Source of the DNA: Paenibacillus hemerocallicola
GTDB taxonomy: Bacteria; Bacillota; Bacilli; Paenibacillales; NBRC-103111
Direction of reading: 5' to 3'
Length of the DNA: 64,000 nucleotides
Assembly (NCBI RefSeq): GCF_006265175.1
Contig: NZ_VDCQ01000020.1
Coordinates: 1-64,000 of the forward strand
Shown here: positions 52,608 to 61,200 of the stretch, in pieces
Position numbering within the stretch: position 1 is the stretch's first letter
Layout of the letters: every line of letters begins with the position of its first letter
Position numbers and translations under genes: made by a program
The notes under the pieces: generated by a model
Databases searched by the model: none
What the model saw: the letters and a program-made list of their open reading frames with translations, nothing else
Told to the model about the DNA's origin: nothing

Positions 52608-53568
52608 ATGGGCCATTGTCGGCGCGCTGCTGTTTCTTCCGTTTGCGACGATCAACCGCATCGAGACGGATGCGCTGCGCCGGACGCTGCTGGCCGAATT
52701 GCGGTATGACGCCGCGCTGGATGCGGCGGTGGATGATGCAGCCAGCCAGTTGATCGGCAACGCCAGCCAGCAGAAAGAGGCGCAGTACGGCTCGGACAAA
52801 CGGATGGCGCTCAATAAGGAAGACGCGGTTGCGGCGTTTTACCAAACGCTTGATGCGGGCTTCGGCGTTACGGGCGATCCGGTGGCACGGGGGACGCTGC
52901 ATCGCTTCATTCCCGCTCTTGTCATCATCGGGTATGACGGCTTCTACGTCTACAGCGAGCAGGAATGGACGGGAGCGGACGGAAAAACGATCATGAAGCC
53001 GGTTTGGGGAGCGAAGCAGCCGTATGCTTATGCGGATACGGCGGGCAACAGCCTGTCGTTTACGCTGGATCAGGAGGTGTTGGCCTACGACGCGGCAAGC
53101 GGAAGCTGGCACGAGGGCTTGCGGCAGGACATTCGGCAACAAACGTCGATTCCACTTTTGCAGGATGCCGAACGCTTTGAACAGGTTCGCCGCAGCACGA
53201 TTGTCCGGGCCATGCAGGACGAGCTGGCGTACCGGATTAACCAATACAACGAGGTCGTCTCCCGATCCGGATTTTCATACGTGTTTACGCTGCCACTGAT
53301 CCCGGACGAGGACTGGAGCAACAGCATCGACGACGTAGGCGTTCTCGCGTTTTTGCAGGGCGTTCCGATAGGCGCGAAACAGTACAACAACTATGCGCTG
53401 GGAGGGAGCCGGGTGCTCAAGCAGGAGTCCATTATCGGCGCACGCAAGGGCACGATGAAGGTGTATTTCCGCAGCTCCTGCCGCTATGACTACCCGCGCG
53501 AGGAGGTCTTTGCCAGCGAGCAAGCGGCGGCCCGCAAAGGGTATATGCCGCTGCCCTGCACATCATAG
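52594..53568 (+). CDS. Membrane-anchored exported protein of the pilus-like set (324 residues)
   Basis: ATG 52594 behind GGAGGGACGG starts MRWIEWAIVGALLFLPFATINRIET, a membrane helix at the extreme N-terminus, followed by TDALRRTLLAELRYDAALDAAVDDAASQL, a helical segment rich in Ala and Leu like pilin-associated TadE/TadG-type proteins. The remainder is an alpha/beta exported domain (YDGFYVYSEQEW; GKTIMKPVWGAKQPY). Family not recognised. It overlaps the upstream gene by 14 bp. Confidence 0.5.
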   Translation: MRWIEWAIVGALLFLPFATINRIETDALRRTLLAELRYDAALDAAVDDAASQLIGNASQQKEAQYGSDKRMALNKEDAVAAFYQTLDAGFGVTGDPVARGTLHRFIPALVIIGYDGFYVYSEQEWTGADGKTIMKPVWGAKQPYAYADTAGNSLSFTLDQEVLAYDAASGSWHEGLRQDIRQQTSIPLLQDAERFEQVRRSTIVRAMQDELAYRINQYNEVVSRSGFSYVFTLPLIPDEDWSNSIDDVGVLAFLQGVPIGAKQYNNYALGGSRVLKQESIIGARKGTMKVYFRSSCRYDYPREEVFASEQAAARKGYMPLPCTS

Positions 53569-53597
53569 CTCGTATTCAAGAAAGGAGGCTGTCCGAT

Positions 53598-55232
53598 GTG
53601 TATATCCGCGTATTAATCGCGATTCTGCTGTGTCTTGCCGTCAAAATGCCCGCCGCGCAAGCGGCCGGGCCTGTATATACCCAGGCTTGCGGCGGCAGCG
53701 ATTTTGCCCTGGCGCTAAAATCGGATGGAACGGTTTGGTCGTGGGGCAGCAATCCGCAGCGACAATTAGGTTATGATTCCGGCGGTGGATTCGTTTCGTT
53801 TCCAACCCGCATTCAATCCTTGCATCAGATCACAGGTATTGCTTGCGGCGCGACATCGGGCTATGCGCTGCAAACCGGTGGCACCGTGTGGGTTTGGGGA
53901 CGCGGCGCGGAGGGGCAGCTTGGCCTTGGCGACACGGAGCAAAGAAATGAGCCGACAATGCTTTCGCTCTCCGGCGTGACTCAGGTGGACGCCGGTATCC
54001 GGTTTGCGCTGTTTGTCCGGCAGGACGGGACGTTATGGGCAACCGGAGAGAATCAGCAGGGGCAGCTTGGCGACGGAACAACGATTGGCAAAACGTCCCC
54101 GGTGCAGGTATCGGGGTTGGCTGCGGTTCGGGCTGTCGCGGCTGGCGGCGCTCACAGCTTGGCCGTGACAACGAGCGGTCAGGTGTATGCCTGGGGGAGC
54201 AACAGCTATGGCGGCATTGGCAACGGCGGAGCCGGACCGCCGGTGACGACGCCGTATTGGCAGAGCGCCCTGGTCAACATAGTCAGCGTGTCGGCAGGAA
54301 ACGATTCCTCCTTTGCCTTGGATAGCAACGGTCAAATCTGGTGCTGGGGCGTGAATACGTATGGGCAACTGGGCTTTGGCGATACCGCCAGACGCTATGA
54401 ACCGACGCTGTTTACGGCGTTATCGAATGTCGCTTCGATTCATGCCGGTGGCGATTACACCCATGCGAGGCTGGCGAATGGCGAGTTGTGGGGCTGGGGC
54501 TCGAATTGGGGCGGCAAGCTGGGAGACGGGACCGGCACGGACCGCCACGCGCCGGTCCGCGTTCAGTTGGAGGATGTGCAATTTGTCGGCAGCACGAAAT
54601 CCAACTTTGTGCTGGCCGGAACAACCGGCGATTTGCTCTATAGCTGGGGAAATAACTCGGGCAGCGTGCTTGGATACAACGGTGGTTCCCGATCCGTCCC
54701 CGGTTTGGTGATAGGATTGCTTGTGGACGCCAAGGGCGTCGGTTCGTTTTCGCCGGTGGTTTTGCCGCCCTCCTTGAACAGCTCGGCCACCTTGCCGATA
54801 ACGGTTGCGGATTTGCGCGGTTATAATGTGGGCTGGACGCTGAGCTTGTCCGCCACGCCGTTTTACAGGTCGGGACTTGATCCGACGACCGGAGACGGCA
54901 TTCTGACCGTCAGCTTTCCAGCCTCTAGCCTGACCGTAAGCGGGCAAGCGCCGATTACGGTGACGAGCGGCATGGAGATCGACGCCGTTCACGGCCCCAG
55001 GCACCTGCCGGGACATACACTGGGGGCGACCGCAGTCCCAATCATGCAGGCGGATGCCGGTTACGGCACGGGAATCTATACTACGGCCCTATCACTAGCT
55101 CTGGCGGTGCCGGAGACCGTACAGGTTGTGCAGTCTGCGGGTTCCTCTTTTTATAAGCAGGGCGACATGATCGGCATGCTGGCCGGAACGTATACATGTA
55201 CGTTCACCCTGACGATGACCAGCGGACTCTAA
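53598..55232 (+). CDS. Secreted RCC1-propeller protein fused to a WxL-type domain
   Basis: The 544-residue protein starts at GTG 53598 after AAAGGAGG; the ATG two bases earlier is out of frame. A signal peptide (VLIAILLCLAVKMPAAQAA) precedes six to seven RCC1/BLIP-like repeats (about 28-370), seen as SDGTVWSWGSNPQRQLG, GTVWVWGRGAEGQLGLGD, GTLWATGENQQGQLGDGT, GQVYAWGSNSYGGIGNG, GQIWCWGVNTYGQLGFGD and GELWGWGSNWGGKLGDGT. The C-terminal ~160 residues parallel the WxL-like protein at 56366 (DLRGYNVGWTLSLSATPF carries the W-x-L triad near residue 413). WxL domains bind the Gram-positive wall. Confidence 0.75.
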   Translation: MYIRVLIAILLCLAVKMPAAQAAGPVYTQACGGSDFALALKSDGTVWSWGSNPQRQLGYDSGGGFVSFPTRIQSLHQITGIACGATSGYALQTGGTVWVWGRGAEGQLGLGDTEQRNEPTMLSLSGVTQVDAGIRFALFVRQDGTLWATGENQQGQLGDGTTIGKTSPVQVSGLAAVRAVAAGGAHSLAVTTSGQVYAWGSNSYGGIGNGGAGPPVTTPYWQSALVNIVSVSAGNDSSFALDSNGQIWCWGVNTYGQLGFGDTARRYEPTLFTALSNVASIHAGGDYTHARLANGELWGWGSNWGGKLGDGTGTDRHAPVRVQLEDVQFVGSTKSNFVLAGTTGDLLYSWGNNSGSVLGYNGGSRSVPGLVIGLLVDAKGVGSFSPVVLPPSLNSSATLPITVADLRGYNVGWTLSLSATPFYRSGLDPTTGDGILTVSFPASSLTVSGQAPITVTSGMEIDAVHGPRHLPGHTLGATAVPIMQADAGYGTGIYTTALSLALAVPETVQVVQSAGSSFYKQGDMIGMLAGTYTCTFTLTMTSGL

Positions 55233-55252
55233 ACCGAAGGAGCGAATGACGC

Positions 55253-56293
55253 ATGATGTGGATTCGACTGTTGCTGCTGGCAACGGTTTTTTGCGTTGCA
55301 ACGGGATTTTCGGCCCCAGCGGAGGGACAGCAATTAATCGTAAGCGGCGACCCGGCGCGCATCCAGCCGCAGCTCGGCGCTTACATGGAAGAGATCGTCC
55401 CCGGAGACGAACGCGAGTATACGGTGGAGGTCACCAATCCAACGGATAAGGACATCACAGCCCTGCTCTACACGGCCGATGCCGTCCCTGCGCTGGGCGG
55501 AGGCAAGGATTTTACGCTGCCGGATGACCCGGAGCTTGGCTCGTCGGCCTGGTATAAGACACCAGATCGTCCGATCACGCTCCGGGCAGGCGAGACGCAA
55601 AGCTATACCGTTAACATGCGTATCCCGGAGCATGTCGAGCCGGGGCAATACGTTTCGGTGATCGGCGTTTACGACGATCAGGGGCCGACGCTCGCAGCGT
55701 CGGACAACGAACAAACGCAGTTTGTGACCCGCATGGTTCGCAAGACCGGCTTGCAGGTTGTGCTGAGCTATAAGCTGGACGAGGCAAAGCCGCCGCAGGC
55801 GATTCCGAATTCGGTCACATATGGGCTGGAGAATGGGCGCGGCTTTTTATCCATCCTGCTGATGAACGAGGGAGGCAGCCTGTCCAAGCCGGAAATGACG
55901 GTGCAGGTCAAACGCCAGGGCGAGGATAAGTCGGTGCTGGAGCTGGAAGCTCGCTTCGATTCCATTTATGCGGGGACGGTGGCGCAGCACCGGGCCGAGC
56001 TTAGTCGGCCGCTGGCTGCGGGCGCTTATCTGGCGGAGGTCATCACGACGGTCAACGGAAGGACGGAGCAAAAAGAACTGCCCTTTGGGGTGGCGGATGA
56101 GGCACAGCGTACCCATTGGGGCACGGCATCCTCCGGCGAGATCATTGAAGTGGCGGAGGACGGCTCTCCGTTGCCTTCGCCGTGGCTTGGCTCGTCGCGC
56201 ATCTATGTGTATGCCGGACTGCTGCTCCTGCTGGGAATCGTAACGTGGCGGCGCAGGCGAGCAGACAGAGGGCGTTCCAAGGAATCGCGTTAA
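55253..56293 (+). CDS. DUF916-type WxL-locus protein with C-terminal membrane anchor
   Basis: The 346-residue protein has a signal peptide (RLLLLATVFCVATGFSAPA), a first Ig-like domain (residues 30-165) with ARIQPQLGAYMEEIVPGDEREYTVEVTNPTDKDI, and a second domain (165-290) with MNEGGSLSKPEMTVQV. Then comes a C-terminal membrane helix (IYVYAGLLLLLGIVTW) and an RRRRADR positive tail. This architecture fits the DUF916/DUF3324 proteins that partner WxL proteins at the wall surface in Lactobacillales and some Bacillales. It lies between the two WxL-type genes. RBS GAAGGAGCG. Confidence 0.75.
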   Translation: MMWIRLLLLATVFCVATGFSAPAEGQQLIVSGDPARIQPQLGAYMEEIVPGDEREYTVEVTNPTDKDITALLYTADAVPALGGGKDFTLPDDPELGSSAWYKTPDRPITLRAGETQSYTVNMRIPEHVEPGQYVSVIGVYDDQGPTLAASDNEQTQFVTRMVRKTGLQVVLSYKLDEAKPPQAIPNSVTYGLENGRGFLSILLMNEGGSLSKPEMTVQVKRQGEDKSVLELEARFDSIYAGTVAQHRAELSRPLAAGAYLAEVITTVNGRTEQKELPFGVADEAQRTHWGTASSGEIIEVAEDGSPLPSPWLGSSRIYVYAGLLLLLGIVTWRRRRADRGRSKESR

Positions 56294-56365
56294 AATCCCA
56301 TGCTGCGGCCGGACGCGGCATGTTCATATAGATCACTCATTTATTTGGTAAAGGAGAACTGATCC

Positions 56366-56986
56366 ATGTTCAAATTGATGCGTAAGCTGCTTCCCCTTGC
56401 CTTGGCAACGGCGCTTTTGCTTCCTGCCGCCGCCCATGCCGAAACGGTGTCTATCATCGCGGGCACGAATCAATCGTCGCAAACGACCGTTTCCTTCAGC
56501 TCGGTCACGCTGGACGTAACCGCAAATCAGATTTCGACAGCCTCCAATGCGATTACCGTTCGAGACAGCCGCGGCAGCGGTGCCGGCTGGTCGGTATCCG
56601 TTTCGTCCACTGATTTTGTGAGCGGCTCCTTGCCCGACCCGACGACCACGGGGACGTATACTGTCAAAATTCCGGCCAGCGCCGTTTCGATCATTGTCGG
56701 CACGCCGGTCGTGGCCCTGAGCGGTCAAGCGGTTGATCCGACCCACGGGCCGCTGGCCTTTAACGGTACGCTGTCCTCCACGCCGCTCAAGCTGCTTCAG
56801 GCCGCTCCGGGCTACGGCATGGGCGAGTATACCGCTGGCGTCTCCTATTCGCTGGCAGTGCCGAAATCCGTTACGGTCGCTTCGGTAAGCAGCGGCTCCA
56901 GCAGCTATCATGTGAACGATACGGTCGGCACAGTAGCGACAACCTATACGGCAACACTGACCTTCACCCTCGGCTCGGGCGTATAA
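56366..56986 (+). CDS. WxL-type surface protein (206 residues)
   Basis: Signal peptide (LLPLALATALLLPAAAHA) then an N-terminal beta-rich region and a WxL-like core. The first motif is VRDSRGSGAGWSVSVSSTDF (W-S-V in place of W-x-L, near residue 74). The C-terminal YTATLTFTL corresponds to the second WxL motif with Phe replacing Trp. It parallels the C-terminal domain of the RCC1 protein at 53598 (PGYGMGEYTAGVSYSLAVP / AGYGTGIYTTALSLALAVP). RBS AAAGGAGAACTG. A terminator-like hairpin follows. Confidence 0.7.
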   Translation: MFKLMRKLLPLALATALLLPAAAHAETVSIIAGTNQSSQTTVSFSSVTLDVTANQISTASNAITVRDSRGSGAGWSVSVSSTDFVSGSLPDPTTTGTYTVKIPASAVSIIVGTPVVALSGQAVDPTHGPLAFNGTLSSTPLKLLQAAPGYGMGEYTAGVSYSLAVPKSVTVASVSSGSSSYHVNDTVGTVATTYTATLTFTLGSGV

Positions 56987-56993
56987 GGCGCAC

Positions 56994-57034
56994 GGAACGG
57001 CTCCTGTTCCTTCAATAGAATGGGAGCCGTTTTC
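56994..57034 (+). terminator. Intrinsic terminator after the WxL-like gene
   Basis: GGAACGGCTCC pairs with GGGAGCCGTTTTCC around an 18-base loop, with a TTTT run inside the closing side. It marks the end of the WxL sub-block before the stalk-domain gene. Confidence 0.6.
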
Positions 57035-57130
57035 CGGTTGCAATCTGGACAAGCTACAACGTGATCCCCTATCATGTAGGGACAAGAAAGTTTTACCAAA
57101 TAGAAGATTCATACGCGAGGAGTGAAGCGG

Positions 57131-58243
57131 TTGAAAAAACGAATCCTGTTTGTTTTAATGATGGCCGTGCTGGTGAACGGTTTTGCGCTGACGGCGAGCG
57201 CGGCATCCAAACCGCCCACGTTTGTCGGTGCCATGATGGATGGGATGAAGCTTTGGTTCCCGGATGCGCAGGCGTTCGTGGATGACAACCAGCGGACATT
57301 GGTGCCGGTCCGATTTGTAGCGGAGGCGCTTGGCGCAAAGGTCGGCTGGGAGGCGGAGAGCCAATCGGTTCCGATTCAAAAGGACGATCAACGTATTCGG
57401 TTGACCATTGGCAGTAAGGTTGCAACGGTGAATGGCGAAGACGTAGCTTTCGATACCCAGGCGGTGATGCAAGGCGGTCGAACCTTTGTCCCGCTGCGGT
57501 TTGTCAGCGAGATTCTCGGCGTGGCGGTGGAGTGGGACGGCAAAACGAATACGGTGCTGCTTTCCACAAAACCATTGGATGGCAAGACCGATCCGTGGGG
57601 CCGATTGATTCGCACCACCGATCTGCCGAGCAACGCAGCGGATTACCCCTACATTCTGGCGGATATTTCGAATGAGATGTACGAGCTGGCGTATCCTTAT
57701 CATCATGAGGAAAGAAGCAAGGTGTCAGCGACCGTTGCGAGCCAAACCGAATATAGCAAACAAAACAAGGATATTTGGATAGAACGTGTCAAGACATTCG
57801 GGAGCCTTTGGCTAAATGTGGATTATCGGACAATTGACGATTCATGGGCGCAAGCGCTGTTCGCAACCAAGATGCAAAATTCGGATGGAGAATTGCGGCG
57901 CATTCGAGAATATGTCAGTTGGGTAAAGGAAAACCATATCCACATAGAAGGGTATCTCGACCCGGAACCGAGCATGATCTTTTATGATGGATTTGGCTCC
58001 GATAACATTCGCGCTCATTTCCGGCTTCGCTTTGTTTCCTATGATAAATCGGAGCGTCTGTTGTATGATCAATGGTTCCCGAACGATCTCAGTTTTGAGA
58101 AAGGAAAATGGTATGAAGGGTATACCGATATTCAGATGAGCACCAATGTCGGCGGAGACTGGGGAAGCACATTAAAAGTCTCTCCAACGGCCAGTCTCTT
58201 CTCCAACTATATGTTTGTGAAGGCGGCTGAAAAAGATGAATAA
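57131..58243 (+). CDS. Secreted stalk-domain (copper amine oxidase N-terminal-like) protein
   Basis: The 370-residue protein has a signal peptide (RILFVLMMAVLVNGFALTASA) and a stalk domain (about 30-145) with DNQRTLVPVRFVAEALGAKVGW, the VNGEDVAFDT strand and GRTFVPLRFVSEILGVAVEWDG, a paired-repeat fold common in Paenibacillaceae envelope proteins. The remaining 220 residues are unrecognised. TTG 57131 is chosen because GAGGAG lies eight bases upstream; GTG 57122 overlaps the RBS. The stop overlaps the next start, so it is coupled to the large surface protein. Confidence 0.72.
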   Translation: MKKRILFVLMMAVLVNGFALTASAASKPPTFVGAMMDGMKLWFPDAQAFVDDNQRTLVPVRFVAEALGAKVGWEAESQSVPIQKDDQRIRLTIGSKVATVNGEDVAFDTQAVMQGGRTFVPLRFVSEILGVAVEWDGKTNTVLLSTKPLDGKTDPWGRLIRTTDLPSNAADYPYILADISNEMYELAYPYHHEERSKVSATVASQTEYSKQNKDIWIERVKTFGSLWLNVDYRTIDDSWAQALFATKMQNSDGELRRIREYVSWVKENHIHIEGYLDPEPSMIFYDGFGSDNIRAHFRLRFVSYDKSERLLYDQWFPNDLSFEKGKWYEGYTDIQMSTNVGGDWGSTLKVSPTASLFSNYMFVKAAEKDE

Positions 58244-61200
58244 GAAGCGAAGGGTTACACGTTGGATATGCACGCTTATGGCGTGCATTTTTTTATTTTC
58301 ATTTTTTGAGACTGATCCATCCTACGCGGCGCCAGATATTACGATACGAGACGGAATTGTGCAACTGAAGATCACCAGCACGGCGGCAAGCACCTCTATT
58401 CGCTACAAGACAGTTGGTTGGGTTGTGAGCAGAGAACAGTTGTGTTCGCAAACTGCATCAGAGAAACAATGCGCCGATCCGAGGAGCAGGCCGCATGCCA
58501 TTTTTTCGGACGATGAAATTGTTCAGACCGGGCAAAGCCCCAATCCACCCATCCCTGGTCAACCTCTAACCGGCTTTTATGAAGTGCCGGAAACAGCCGT
58601 CACTCAGCGGCTTTGGACGGCAGGCATGGATGGTATTCAGGACAATGACGATCTGTACTTTTACGCAATCATGGTCTCCATCAATGGAGACGGTTCGGTC
58701 CGCAAAGGTCCCTTTTATACGTTGTCGGGCATCAAACAGGCCGAGGGCTGGCTGCATCCAGACGATCTCGATGATTATTTCGGCCTCCATATTCCATACC
58801 GCAGCGCTGAATTTCCGGTGGATGCCGTGGCCAAAATCGTCGATGGCCGGGTCATTCAAAACCCGGACGTGACGTTTTTGAAGGGCAAGTACAAAATCGG
58901 GGAAACGATTGACCATGAGTTTCCAGCGACCTTGACCGACGGGGGGAAGACGTATCGAATTGTGCGCTCCTACATGACCCCGAAGCAGGATACGACGCAG
59001 AAGAAGTGGATGCAGGAAAATCCCGAGACCAACGATAAAGTTCGGATTCGCAGCTTCACGGTGGCGCTTGGTGGTTCGGACGTCATTGCCGAATATGAGG
59101 AAGCCGCCAGTCCTGTGAAGGCCATCTACCAAAAGGAAGATGGAACGGTACTACAGGAGGTGGACAAGGGAGAATTTGCGGCCGGAGAGGAAGCCAATCA
59201 CACCTTTGAGGCGACGATCACTAAGGGCGGGCAAACGTATGAGATCATTCGCTCCTATATTACCAGCAACAGCAATCCGTCGGAGAAACTGTTTATTCAG
59301 GAGAAAAGCGACAGCAAGCTGCGGGAACGCTCCATTCTCGTCGGCCAGAGCGGCTCCAACTTTGTCGGCATCTACAAGGTGCCTTCGCCCGTGACGGTGA
59401 CCTCCCGCATCGACGCGCCGACAGAGGCATCGTCCTCGGAAACGGCGGTCACCGGGGAGTTTGTCTTTGAAGCCAAGTCGCCGAACCCGCTCAAGTCGTA
59501 CCAAATCACGCGCATCGAAAATGCGCAACTGGTCAGTGCCAGTCAACAAACCGGCGCGTTGAACGGCAAGTCGGCCAGCCAATCGCTGCCGATCCTTATC
59601 CCGCTCGGAAGTAGCGATAGCGTCACGGTGAAGATCACAGTCGTCGTGACGGATGCGGCAGGCCAAACGGGAGATTCCACCTCCGATCACACGGTGACCA
59701 TCAATGGCGGCGAGGATACCTCGCAGACCGGCTCGGAGCAGAATGTCGAAGCCATGGATGCCTCCGCAACAGCGGTCATCAAGGCGGATGCGCGCGGCGC
59801 GGAGCGCTTTGATGTGACCAAGGGCATCCCAACATCCGAAAGTCTGTACGTCAATGCGAGCGCCAAATCTTACCTATACCGCAACAAGTTTACGGAGATC
59901 AAAGGAACGAAGCAGTATCCGATCACCGTCAGCCGCACGTATTCGTTGTCCTGGACCGAGCGTGTCCCCGGCCCGCCGGACAGCGAAGGCCATCCTACGA
60001 CCGTTTCGGTGTCACGTTCGGATACGCAAACGGTCACGCAAAGCTATACGGTGGAACGCAAGTTCAGCTATTGGCAGATCGACCGGCTGGAGGTTTACGG
60101 CCTGCAGCAAGCAGAGGTAGCCAATTATGCCTTGCCGGGTAGCAAGGTGACGCTGCAACCGAACGGGTACACACCGCCAAACGTGTCGGCCGACCATGAC
60201 GCTTCGCCGTCCGCACATGTAACCGATCCGGTTTATCGCAATGTCATTCTGCCAGGAAAGTCGCTGAACGGCGGCTCCAGCCGTCCCTCCGTGCCCTCCG
60301 AGAATTGGAAGGCGGAAGCGGAGCAGGCAATCGGGAAAATCAAAGTGCGTAGCGACTCGCTTGTCTTTAACGGGCAAACCATTATGGACAATCGCGCGGT
60401 AGAAGAAACCGCTCCAACTCCGGGGACGATTCCGGCTGCGCCAATGATCGGGCAAAACGTGCTGTATGGCAGCGGCTTTATTATTGATTCGAACAAGAGC
60501 AACAAATCGTCTCAGCCGAGCAGCGGAACGCTCGCTTACTCCCTGATTAAAGGCATTGGCGGCGGAAGCAAGCAAACTTTTCCGATTTCCGGCATCAACC
60601 CTGTAACGGTGCATACGCCGGTCGTCAATTTCGCCGCGGTGTCTAACGATCAATCCCACAACCAGAAAACGGTGCCGACTGCCGGACGCTCGGCCCTCAT
60701 CCTGAACCGACCCTTTACCGTCACGATTCCGACCAGCGGCCAGCATCGCGACATTACGGGCTATGGCAACCGGGACTACGCCAAGTACATTCGGGACAAG
60801 CAGGTGCGCTTCCCCTTCGATGTGTACAAGGCCGACGGCACTATGCTGATCCCGAAGGAAACCTGGACCTCGATTCCGGTCAGTCAGCTACAAACGACGT
60901 TTTATTTGCCCGTATGGGTAGACGAAGGGAATTATGAGGTGCTGTTCCGTTCCTTTGCCGAAAACAGTCCGGTCTCGTTTACGTCGCAGTCGAATGCCAA
61001 TCTGGAAGTAAACCATCATGTGGCGACTCAAGTGGTGCCGGTCGAGGTGATCGGGCGGTTGTTCGATTTCCGCATTACCGACATTGCGGACTACCAGTGG
61101 GAGACGGTCTTCCGCACGGCCAAGGGGAGCGCCACGCCAACCGGCAACAGCTATTGGGTCGGGCCGAACGGAGTCGACGGCGTTGCGCGGGGCAATGCCG

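Noticed and set aside
44434-53568. Interpreting the pilus-like block as the element's type IV conjugation machinery
   Set aside because: No VirB4, VirD4-type coupling protein or relaxase motifs were found; ATPase and platform motifs fit Tad/T2SS-type machines better.
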